Positions 32,678-39,859 of a stretch of 41,617 nt of DNA are shown in pieces (within the stretch, counting starts at the first letter, position 1; every line of letters begins with the position of its first letter). The notes below the pieces were generated by a model, which was not told where the DNA came from, searched no databases, and worked only from the letters and a program-made list of their open reading frames with translations. The position numbers and the translations under genes were made by a program. The stretch is from Bacteroides sp. (GTDB lineage Bacteria; Bacteroidota; Bacteroidia; Bacteroidales; Muribaculaceae). The stretch is from the NCBI GenBank assembly GCA_014801985.1, contig JAAVDD010000006.1:53554-95170 (forward strand), written 5' to 3'.

Positions 32678-33620
32678 CCACCTCTCGCTCCGATTCGATA
32701 TCGAGTTCAATGGGGAATGCCTTCCCATCATAAATTACACCAATAGTGTATGGCACTTCCTCTTCCGGAAGCGCTATCTCATCACACATCCACTGTGCTT
32801 TCTTGATATCGAAAGTCTCATCAGCCGGAATTTCGATTCTTACCTCTCCCTCTACCTTTGTCTGGATTCCATGTATAGACTCGATATCGGTTAAGTTTTC
32901 ATCTCCATAATAGCAGATATCCAACCATTTAAATTTATTATCCTCATCATCGTAAGGAGATACGGAATCCTCTATCTCATCGGCATCAACTTCTGTTTCT
33001 CCATTCTCATCTATGATACAAATAGAATAGATTGTACCATCATAGAAGCCGGGATTCTGACAGTCTATTACATCTTCGTTCTCATCAAAGATGTCAAGAC
33101 GCATACCGTCGCCTCTAAGACGAAGCGTCACTGTTTTCATGTTTTTTTCCATCTTATTTTCTATTTTATTCATTTCTTTCTTAGTTATATCAGAAATATT
33201 CTCTTCTTTAAGTTTTGGCATCTCCCCTGTCTGAGCGAACTTCACCAACACCGCACCATAACGCTGGGTATTCCATCCTTGCTGTTTGGGGTCGGGTAGG
33301 AAGTGGAGTTCTTTTGCCACTTCGCGCAGACCGTCCATTGTTTTCTTATATGTGCGGATCACATTGATGCGGTTATTTTCTTCCCGCTCTACGGAATATT
33401 CACCGATCACACCTTCTTTTGCTCCTCCACAAAATTCTTTGAGGACTTGACGCCCCCATTCCTGGGTGGTCCAATCCTTTTCGGGCATCTCCTTTCTGTT
33501 CGATGTCCAGATCTCCTTAAGGGCATCTTTGGTGACCTTATAGATACGGCTCACCTCCACGGATCCATTATCGTGGATAGTTACGATAAATTCTCCTATG
33601 ATTTCTGATTTCTTTGCCAT
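32652..33620 (-). CDS. Hypothetical protein with tandem-duplicated N-terminal domain
   Basis: 322 residues, acidic, no signal peptide. Residues about 7-66 (IIGEFIVTIHDNGSVEVSRI...GRQVLKEFCG) and about 71-132 (VIGEYSVEREENNRINVIRT...GAVLVKFAQTG) are two copies of one unit: a beta hairpin, a helix, a Trp (WTTQEWG / WNTQRYG) and a final helix. A Lys/Glu-rich helix links to a C-terminal acidic beta domain (about 160-322). The C-terminus probably belongs to another frame (see 32585-32677). The function is unknown. A promoter / RNA / terminator unit lies directly upstream on the same strand (33689-34032). Confidence 0.6.
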   Translation of the reverse strand: MAKKSEIIGEFIVTIHDNGSVEVSRIYKVTKDALKEIWTSNRKEMPEKDWTTQEWGRQVLKEFCGGAKEGVIGEYSVEREENNRINVIRTYKKTMDGLREVAKELHFLPDPKQQGWNTQRYGAVLVKFAQTGEMPKLKEENISDITKKEMNKIENKMEKNMKTVTLRLRGDGMRLDIFDENEDVIDCQNPGFYDGTIYSICIIDENGETEVDADEIEDSVSPYDDEDNKFKWLDICYYGDENLTDIESIHGIQTKVEGEVRIEIPADETFDIKKAQWMCDEIALPEEEVPYTIGVIYDGKAFPIELDIESEREVDDDELWCR

Positions 33621-33688
33621 AGTTATGTTTGCTTTAATTTTTCTTTGGTATATATACTAAATTCCGGTCAGAAATTTAGCAGGGATAT

Positions 33689-33719
33689 AAAAAAAGCAGT
33701 TCGGAATATCCGAACTGCT
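33689..33719 (-). terminator. Intrinsic terminator upstream of the 32652-33620 gene
   Basis: On the minus strand an 11-bp perfect stem, AGCAGTTCGGA / TCCGAACTGCT, with a three-base loop and a following run of seven T. It lies 69 bases before the start codon of the 33620 gene, so it ends an upstream transcript or acts as an attenuator. Confidence 0.9.
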
Positions 33720-33994
33720 ACAACTATAATGAATTATATATCTTTCATTAAATTCAGAATGCTGCAAAAAGATTAATCTTCATCCCGGGGAAGCCGGAAC
33801 GAGTTCGGTAATCTTTTGCAACGGGAGGCAAAATATGTCGGTTTATCCTATGCCTTGCATAAGAAAGGGCGAACAGCCGTTCCACAACTTTCTTCCCTCA
33901 CCTACTCTCTTGTATGATTGCGGGCCGAATTGCCAAGGTTGTGTACTCACCCTATCGAAAAAGAATTGTTAAGTCTGAATCCTTTATCCGAGTT
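33689..33994 (-). ncRNA. Candidate structured ncRNA (or attenuator leader), about 305 nt
   Basis: A consensus minus-strand promoter (34001-34032) and a strong terminator (33689-33719) define a transcript with no convincing ORF. Internal pairing seen: GCAAAAaGATTA (33764-33775) with TAATCTTTTGC (33809-33819) around a CCGGAAC/GTTCGG hairpin; AAGAAAG/CTTTCTT enclosing GAAC-GGCT-GTTC (about 33861-33893); the palindrome AAGATTAATCTT (33769-33780); and a possible closing pair ATTCAGA (33751-33757) / TCTGAAT (33974-33980). It is either a free RNA or a leader that may read through into the 33620 gene. I do not recognise a known RNA family. Confidence 0.55.
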
Positions 33995-34000
33995 GCATTG

Positions 34001-34032
34001 CAAAGTTAACTATTTCTCTATATATTTCCAAA
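34001..34032 (-). promoter_or_regulatory. Consensus minus-strand promoter ahead of the candidate RNA
   Basis: On the minus strand TTTG (34029-34032), 20-base spacer, TAACTTTG (34001-34008): an exact match to TTTG-N20-TAnnTTTG. Expected start about 33994. Confidence 0.78.
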
Positions 34033-34315
34033 ATCTTTTTCGAAAAATGACTACATTAAGCATATATCCTGAGAAAAATCCTATTGATCCAACAAGTTTA
34101 AATAAACAGTTAAGTATCTCGTAAGTAGCAGCTAATAATTTTTTTAAAACATACTTATACCAATAGACTTTATTTTTCAAAATAATCCACAATCTTCTTA
34201 ATTCCGGTAGCAAGTATTATTATTTGAATTAACTATCAAATATTACGCATTTCTTTTAAATTTATATTATTTTGCCACCAAAATTTCAAAAAATATGATA
34301 TTATTTTAACAAAAG
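34033..34315. other. AT-rich spacer with no gene seen
   Basis: A strongly AT-rich intergenic stretch between the divergent promoters of the candidate RNA (minus) and the secreted protein at 34384 (plus). No credible reading frame, RNA gene or repeat was seen in it. Confidence 0.5.
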
Positions 34316-34348
34316 CTTGTTAATTAGATTTTTTTACTATAACTTTAT
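34316..34348 (+). promoter_or_regulatory. Probable promoter of the 34384-35043 gene
   Basis: CTTG (34316-34319), 21-base spacer, TAACTTTA (34341-34348); one mismatch in each box. The expected start of about 34355 would leave a leader of about 30 nt. Confidence 0.5.
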
Positions 34349-34383
34349 ACCTTCAACCACTAAATTCTATATCTGTGATAATA

Positions 34384-35043
34384 ATGAGATTCCTTTTATT
34401 ATTTTATCTATTCTTCATCCCTTACCTATCCTTCGGACAGAATTACTTCAAAGATGGAGTGAGGTGGATCATGCTGGAAAGTTTTTTAGATAATGGCGTA
34501 CCTAAAAACGGATTTTCCTCAACATATCTATGCAAGGCTCCCAATGACTCACTCTTGTCGTTGTATAGCTACCATGACGAGCCTGAATCAAAACCCGTTT
34601 TTATTGCATATATAAAAACTGAGGGAGAAAAAGTGTTTTTCAATCAGTATGAGGATTCATCGCCTCAATGGTTTCTTTTATATGATTTCGGACTGAAACC
34701 CGGAGAGGGGTGCTATATCTATCGACCTCTAAATTACAATCTCAAGAGACCACGCAGATCTGTCCAGGAGTATATGATTTGTAAAGAAATACGTAAAGAC
34801 CCGGCTAATCCTGAATGGGAGATAATGGAAATGGAAGTATTCGAGGAAGCGTCCAGTCTTGAACCATTCGACAAGGGGTGTTGGATAAAGGGTCTTTCTT
34901 CTGAGAATGATGTGTCTATGAGTAATGCCTTTCATCTTGAAGGCGGAAGGTCGGAATTAATCGCTGTGTTTGACAATGGCGAATTGATTTACTCAAAGAT
35001 AACGGGAAGCGACCCATCTAAAACCGTTAAGAATTATTTTTAA
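34384..35043 (+). CDS. Secreted hypothetical protein
   Basis: 219 residues from ATG 34384, which opens a signal peptide (MRFLLLFYLFFIPYLSFGQ); a GTG nine bases upstream would add three residues. The mature part begins NYFKDGVRWIMLE, a start common in short exported Bacteroidales proteins, and is otherwise beta-rich (QWFLLYDFGLKPGEGCYIY). No catalytic motif, lipobox or sorting domain is seen. The gene stands alone between an AT-rich spacer and a bidirectional terminator. I do not recognise its family. Confidence 0.65.
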   Translation: MRFLLLFYLFFIPYLSFGQNYFKDGVRWIMLESFLDNGVPKNGFSSTYLCKAPNDSLLSLYSYHDEPESKPVFIAYIKTEGEKVFFNQYEDSSPQWFLLYDFGLKPGEGCYIYRPLNYNLKRPRRSVQEYMICKEIRKDPANPEWEIMEMEVFEEASSLEPFDKGCWIKGLSSENDVSMSNAFHLEGGRSELIAVFDNGELIYSKITGSDPSKTVKNYF

Positions 35044-35054
35044 TAATTAATAAG

Positions 35055-35090
35055 GGAGGTGAGATATCAATTTTGAAATCTCACCTCCTC
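35055..35090. terminator. Bidirectional hairpin terminator
   Basis: 11-bp perfect stem GGAGGTGAGAT / ATCTCACCTCC between the converging 34384 gene and kbl. It is followed by TCTATTATT on the plus strand, with AT-rich sequence on the minus side. Confidence 0.8.
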
Positions 35091-35120
35091 TATTATTAGA
35101 TCTTATGCTTAAGTTCGTTT

Positions 35121-36329
35121 TTATGCCTCCTCTTTCAGCACACCGAGTTTCTTACCAACCTTGACGAAGGCGGCGATAGCCTTGTCAAGCTGCTCGCGTG
35201 TATGGGCTGCAGAAAGCTGAACGCGGATACGAGCCTGCCCCTTCGGCACTACAGGATAATAGAATCCCGTAACATAGATCCCCTCCTTCTGCATCTCAGC
35301 TGCGAAATCTTGAGAAAGCTTCGCATCATAAAGCATAACGGCACAGATCGCACTCTGAGTGGGCTTGATATCGAAACCTGCCTCAAGCATCTTGTCGCGG
35401 AAATATGACACATTCTTCATCAGACGATCATGCAGCTCGTCGCTCTCCTCAAGCATCTTGAACATCTCGATGCTCGCTCCCACAATTGAAGGAGCCACAG
35501 AATTAGAGAAGAGATAAGGACGCGAACGCTGGCGAAGCATCTCGATGATCTCCTTCGGTCCGGTGGTGAAGCCACCCATCGCGCCGCCGAAAGCCTTGCC
35601 GAGAGTGCCGGTGAAGATATCTATCTTGCCATAGCAATCGAATTTCTCCGCAACGCCGCGACCGCGATCGCCCACTACACCTGCCGAATGGCTCTCATCC
35701 ACCATCACAAGAGCATCATATTTCTCGGCAAGCTCGCATATTTTATCCATCGGCGCAACATTGCCATCCATAGAGAACACACCGTCGGTGGCGATAATCT
35801 TATAACGACACCCTGCCTCGTCGGCCTCCTTAAGACAACGCTCAAGATCTTCCATATCCGCATTTGCATAACGGAATCTCTTAGCCTTGCAGAGACGAAC
35901 GCCGTCGATAATAGAAGCATGATTCAATGAATCGGAGATGATTGCATCCTGCTCAGTGAATAAAGGTTCGAACAGACCGCCGTTGGCATCGAAACATGCC
36001 GCATAGAGGATTGTATCCTCTGTCTTGAAATAATTGCTGATAGCTTTTTCAAGCTCTTTGTGAAGATCCTGAGTGCCACAGATGAAACGCACTGACGACA
36101 TTCCATATCCACGCTCATCCATAGCCTTCTTTGCAGCCTCGATCAAGCGGCTGTTGTCAGCTAAGCCGAGATAATTGTTGGCACAGAAGTTGAGCACTTC
36201 CCCCTCCTGGTTCTTCACCTCTATATCGCTGCTCTGGGGAGTAACGATAATTCTTTCCTCTTTGTAGAGACCTGCATCTTTGATCTCCTGAATCTCCTTC
36301 TGAAGATGTTTCTGAAAGTTTGTGTACAT
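35121..36329 (-). CDS. kbl: Glycine C-acetyltransferase (2-amino-3-ketobutyrate CoA ligase)
   Basis: 402 residues, a PLP-dependent alpha-oxoamine synthase. It splits 2-amino-3-oxobutyrate with CoA into glycine and acetyl-CoA. Landmarks: CANNYLGLADN, NSLNHASIIDG (histidine stacking on PLP), VDESHSAGVVGDRG, and the PLP lysine in FTGTLGKAFGGAMGG. Its product-supplying partner, threonine 3-dehydrogenase, is encoded divergently next door, so the pair makes the threonine-to-glycine route. Length and motifs are normal. Confidence 0.95.
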   Translation of the reverse strand: MYTNFQKHLQKEIQEIKDAGLYKEERIIVTPQSSDIEVKNQEGEVLNFCANNYLGLADNSRLIEAAKKAMDERGYGMSSVRFICGTQDLHKELEKAISNYFKTEDTILYAACFDANGGLFEPLFTEQDAIISDSLNHASIIDGVRLCKAKRFRYANADMEDLERCLKEADEAGCRYKIIATDGVFSMDGNVAPMDKICELAEKYDALVMVDESHSAGVVGDRGRGVAEKFDCYGKIDIFTGTLGKAFGGAMGGFTTGPKEIIEMLRQRSRPYLFSNSVAPSIVGASIEMFKMLEESDELHDRLMKNVSYFRDKMLEAGFDIKPTQSAICAVMLYDAKLSQDFAAEMQKEGIYVTGFYYPVVPKGQARIRVQLSAAHTREQLDKAIAAFVKVGKKLGVLKEEA

Positions 36330-36360
36330 GATCTTAGACTTATTTTTAAAAATATTAGCC

Positions 36361-36368
36361 CAAAGATA
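36361..36368 (-). promoter_or_regulatory. Promoter -7 box for kbl
   Basis: TATCTTTG on the minus strand, matching TAnnTTTG; expected start about 36354, leader about 25 nt. Confidence 0.55.
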
Positions 36369-36370
36369 GG

Positions 36371-36388
36371 AATAATTTCGGAATTATT
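36371..36388. promoter_or_regulatory. Palindromic operator-like site between the kbl and tdh promoters
   Basis: AATAATT-TCGG-AATTATT: 7-bp arms around four bases, placed exactly between the two divergent -7 boxes (36361-36368 and 36391-36398). The position suits a common regulator of both genes; no binding evidence exists. Confidence 0.4.
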
Positions 36389-36390
36389 GC

Positions 36391-36398
36391 TACTTTTG
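36391..36398 (+). promoter_or_regulatory. Promoter -7 box for threonine dehydrogenase
   Basis: TACTTTTG, matching TAnnTTTG; expected start about 36405 and leader about 85 nt. It rules against the in-frame TTG at 36306 as the start. Confidence 0.55.
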
Positions 36399-36488
36399 CA
36401 TCAACAACCTTCAAAAAATTATCTAATACCTTTCGAAAACCTCTTCTATCTCTCCGGAAAAAGGTTAAAAAAGAGTTATTTACACGTC

Positions 36489-37448
36489 ATGAAAAATATT
36501 CTTGTAATCGGAGCCACCGGCCAGATCGGTTCGGAGCTGACAATGAAACTGAGAGAGACATACCCTACGGGCAATGTCGTGGCTGGTTATATCCCCGGAG
36601 CTGAGCCCAAGGGGGCACTCCTTGAAAGCGGCCCGTCGGAAATCGTCGATATCACCAATGCGGCACAAATTGCGGAAGCTGTCGACAAATATAAGATCGA
36701 CACTATCTACAACCTTGCCGCCATCCTTTCAGCGGTGGCCGAGGCAAAACCACAACTTGCCTGGAAAATCGGTGTAGGAGGTCTCTACAACTGCCTTGAG
36801 GTTTCTCGCGAAAAGGGATGTGCACTCTTTACTCCAAGTTCAATCGGATCTTTCGGAGCCACCACTCCTCATGAGAACACCCCCCAGGATACCATTCAGC
36901 GTCCCGACACAATGTATGGAGTGACCAAAGTCACCGGTGAGCTGCTTTCCGACTATTATTACCACCGTTTCGGTGTCGACACACGTTCCGTGCGTTTCCC
37001 CGGACTGATCTCTTACGTAACTCCTCCCGGAGGCGGCACCACCGACTATGCCGTAGACATCTATTATGCAGCTGTCAAGGGTGAGGAATTCGAGTGTCCG
37101 CTTTGCAATGGTACATACATGGATATGATGTATATGCCCGACGCTCTTCGCGCTGCCATCGAGCTTATGGAAGCCGACCCAAGCCGTCTGCTCCATCGTA
37201 ACTCATTCAACATTGCATCAATGAGCTTCGACCCGGCGATGATTTATGCAAAAATCAAAGAATATGTCCCCGACTTCAAGATGACATATAAGCCGGATCC
37301 ACTACGTCAACATATCGCCGACTCATGGCCCGACAGTCTCGACGATTCATGCGCACGCAATGAATGGGACTGGAAGCCGGAATTCGACCTTGACGCCATG
37401 ACTAAGGATATGCTTGCCAAGCTGCGCGTGAAGTTTGGAAAGGCTTAA
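36489..37448 (+). CDS. tdh: NAD-dependent L-threonine 3-dehydrogenase, epimerase-type (short-chain)
   Basis: 319 residues from ATG 36489 (MKNILVIGATGQIGSEL); an upstream TTG frame would add 61 residues without any domain. The Rossmann motif GATGQIG, the NLAAILSAVAE segment, the serine/threonine region FTPSSIGSFGATTP and the catalytic YGVTKVTGE (Tyr-x-x-x-Lys) place it in the NAD-dependent epimerase/dehydratase superfamily subgroup that oxidises threonine. It oxidises L-threonine to 2-amino-3-oxobutyrate, the substrate of Kbl, encoded divergently. Confidence in the specific activity is good because of the pairing. Confidence 0.9.
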   Translation: MKNILVIGATGQIGSELTMKLRETYPTGNVVAGYIPGAEPKGALLESGPSEIVDITNAAQIAEAVDKYKIDTIYNLAAILSAVAEAKPQLAWKIGVGGLYNCLEVSREKGCALFTPSSIGSFGATTPHENTPQDTIQRPDTMYGVTKVTGELLSDYYYHRFGVDTRSVRFPGLISYVTPPGGGTTDYAVDIYYAAVKGEEFECPLCNGTYMDMMYMPDALRAAIELMEADPSRLLHRNSFNIASMSFDPAMIYAKIKEYVPDFKMTYKPDPLRQHIADSWPDSLDDSCARNEWDWKPEFDLDAMTKDMLAKLRVKFGKA

Positions 37449-37574
37449 TCCTCTTTTTTATAAATTTCAACCATTTTTAAAACTTTTTCGTAACTACAAT
37501 TGTTATACTTTTACGATTATTGTATTTGCACTGTGTTTTATTCATGGTATTAGAAAGATATTTTTAATGCTGAC

Positions 37575-37614
37575 TTCGGGGCTGTGGTTGGGAAACCGCA
37601 GCCCGAATGTTTTC
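37575..37614 (+). terminator. Intrinsic terminator after tdh
   Basis: GC-rich stem (TTCGGGGCTGTGGTT / AACCGCAGCCCGAA with one bulge and one mismatch) followed by TGTTTTCT, about 125 bases after the stop. Confidence 0.75.
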
Positions 37615-37685
37615 TCCCACACTCCATCATATGTCACTCACATATTTTTTATTTGATTGAACCCTATTGTTTCATAGTTTTTTTG

Positions 37686-37693
37686 TAACTTCG
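37686..37693 (+). promoter_or_regulatory. Probable promoter -7 box just before the porin gene
   Basis: TAACTTCG (7 of 8 matches in the informative positions) four bases from ATG 37698, preceded by TTG at 37667-37669 (16-base spacer). The transcript would be nearly leaderless. Confidence 0.4.
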
Positions 37694-37697
37694 CAGA

Positions 37698-39713
37698 ATG
37701 AATCGATTTATAACTGCCATATACATAATTCTTACCTTTACACTCTCCTGCGTGGCTCAGATGCCCAATAAGAACGTGCCTGTGGTCTCGGCTGAAAAGG
37801 AACACTATAAGCCGGGCAATGCCTGGACACTATCCTGGCCTCTGGGAACCCATCAGGAATCATCTATCGACACTCTGCTCTATGGAATGTCGCGACAGTT
37901 CATCCCTGCCATTTCCAGCGATGCATGGGCTTCTACAGGCACCTTCGCCGGAGAGGGAATAGATATGATATATTTTCAACGTCCGACACGTTCACAATTC
38001 ATATTTGAAGACCCTATCGAACATTGGATCCCAACATTCTCCAAGGAGAAGTTCTATAACGTCTACATACCGATGACTCTCCTATCCTACGATTTCGGTG
38101 GAAACCGCGACAATCACAACGACCGACTAAAGGCTGTGTTCGCAGGAAACGTAAACCGCAAGATCGGTGTGGGAGCCAACCTTGATTACCTCTATTCAAA
38201 GGGTGCATACTCTTATCAAGCGGCAAAAAACCTTATCTATGGAATGCAGGGATACTACAAAGGAGACCGCTATGAGATGCAGGCATTCCTTGAGCATTAC
38301 AATTCGGTGAATCAGGAGAATGGCGGTATCACTGACGACCTTTATATCACGGATCCTGCCGAGCTTCAGGGTGGTGTAGATAAGATTGAACCAAAAAGTA
38401 TTCCCACACGCCTCACACGTGCCAAGAACCGCGTCGTTGGTGCCGAATTTTATATGACCCATGCATATAAGCTTGGGTTCTGGCGCGACATATCGCAACC
38501 GAACGACACCATCCTAAGAGAGGAATTTGTTCCGGTCACCAAATTCGTCTATTCCTTCGATTACCGTTATGGACACCACACATTCACCAATACAAATTCC
38601 TCAGAAGCTGCCAATTTCTGGAGCAATACCTATTTCAATCCGTCGTCAACCAACGACCAGACACGTTGGAGAGCTTTCACAAACACATTTGGAATCGAAA
38701 TGATCGAGGGATTCCAGACGTGGGCCAAATTCGGTCTCTCCGCTTATGCAGAATATGAAATCGACCGTTTCCGGATAGATACACAGACTCCCACGATTCC
38801 CGAAGGTTCTGAACCCTCCACCGATGGTCTTACATCTCTGCCGGAAGGAGTCACAAATTCATTGGTCCACAACCGCAACCGACTATGGGTCGGTGGTCGA
38901 ATAGAAAAGACAAAGGGGTCTATCCTGCGCTATGCCGCAGATGCCCGCTTCGGACTCCTCGGAGATGCCGCCGGCGAACTTGACATCAAAGGTAACATAC
39001 AGACCCGATTCAAACTTGCCAAGGATACGGTGGTGATCACAGCAGACGGATTCTTCCGTAACACCACCCCTTCTTATCTTCTGCAACATTATGTGAGCAA
39101 CCATTTCGTGTGGAACAACGATTTCGGAAAGACCCGTTCTTTCCGTATCGGAGGACGCCTTCATATACCTTGGACTCAGACCGACATCACCGCCGGAGTG
39201 GAGAATATACAGAATTATATCTTCTTCAACTCCGAATCCCTCCCTGAACAATATGGTGGAAGCGTGCAGATTCTTTCGCTTGCACTTGAACAGAAGCTTA
39301 AGTTCGGAATATGGAATTGGAACAACACCCTGACTTATCAGGCCACATCCAACAGCGATGTAATCCCTCTCCCCGCATTTGCCCTTTACAGCAATATGTT
39401 CATAGATTTCGAGGCGTTCAAGGTGCTTCGTATGCAAATTGGAATCGATTGCGATTATTATACCCGCTACAAGGGATTGACTTATCAACCGGCCACTATG
39501 CAATTCCATGTGCAGGGTGCGGATGCAGTGGAAGTGGGTAATTTTGCAGTGGCCAATGCCTATATCCAGGCAAAAATATCGAAGACTCGATTCTTCATCG
39601 TCTGGAGCCATGTCAACCAGGGATTGTTTGGGAGCAACTATTTCTCGATGCCCCATTATCCGATTGACCCGCGTCAACTCCGATTCGGGCTCTCTATCGA
39701 TTTTGCAAACTGA
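37698..39713 (+). CDS. Putative outer-membrane porin (Porin_10-like)
   Basis: 671 residues. Signal peptide MNRFITAIYIILTFTLSCVA; a short N-terminal soluble region (to about 90); then repeated amphipathic strands with aromatic girdle residues (YVYSFDYRYGHHTFTN is one style, RFGLSIDFAN is the C-terminal end). The sequence DFGGNRDNHNDRLKAVFAGNVN early in the barrel and overall length match the Bacteroidota putative-porin family (PF14121). Function: general diffusion or a specific small solute; not determinable. It lies between tdh and the DUF4301 gene on the same strand. Confidence 0.8.
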   Translation: MNRFITAIYIILTFTLSCVAQMPNKNVPVVSAEKEHYKPGNAWTLSWPLGTHQESSIDTLLYGMSRQFIPAISSDAWASTGTFAGEGIDMIYFQRPTRSQFIFEDPIEHWIPTFSKEKFYNVYIPMTLLSYDFGGNRDNHNDRLKAVFAGNVNRKIGVGANLDYLYSKGAYSYQAAKNLIYGMQGYYKGDRYEMQAFLEHYNSVNQENGGITDDLYITDPAELQGGVDKIEPKSIPTRLTRAKNRVVGAEFYMTHAYKLGFWRDISQPNDTILREEFVPVTKFVYSFDYRYGHHTFTNTNSSEAANFWSNTYFNPSSTNDQTRWRAFTNTFGIEMIEGFQTWAKFGLSAYAEYEIDRFRIDTQTPTIPEGSEPSTDGLTSLPEGVTNSLVHNRNRLWVGGRIEKTKGSILRYAADARFGLLGDAAGELDIKGNIQTRFKLAKDTVVITADGFFRNTTPSYLLQHYVSNHFVWNNDFGKTRSFRIGGRLHIPWTQTDITAGVENIQNYIFFNSESLPEQYGGSVQILSLALEQKLKFGIWNWNNTLTYQATSNSDVIPLPAFALYSNMFIDFEAFKVLRMQIGIDCDYYTRYKGLTYQPATMQFHVQGADAVEVGNFAVANAYIQAKISKTRFFIVWSHVNQGLFGSNYFSMPHYPIDPRQLRFGLSIDFAN

Positions 39714-39731
39714 TATAAAGGAATCGGGCAT

Positions 39732-39804
39732 ACGATGCCCTACAACATATCTTTGGAAAAAACTATTGCCCACAGCCAAATGTTTATCAATAATACGGCT
39801 GTGG
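39732..39804 (+). other. Hairpins in the porin-DUF4301 spacer
   Basis: GGGCAT-ACG-ATGCCC near 39726-39740 and CCACAGCC (39770-39777) / GGCTGTGG (39797-39804). Neither is followed by a T-run, so they are more likely mRNA-stabilising or decoupling structures than terminators. Confidence 0.35.
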
Positions 39805-39859
39805 CCTTAAGGATATGAAAACACAGCGAATTTATATATAACTACAAAAACCTTAGACA

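Noticed and set aside
33689..33994. Cobalamin, TPP, FMN or 6S RNA identity for the structured element
   Set aside because: None of the conserved cores I know for these classes could be matched; the element is left unassigned until an Infernal search is done.
38883..39779. 298-aa antisense ORF inside the porin gene
   Set aside because: It runs opposite a well supported porin frame with a signal peptide; composition is that of a mirror frame.
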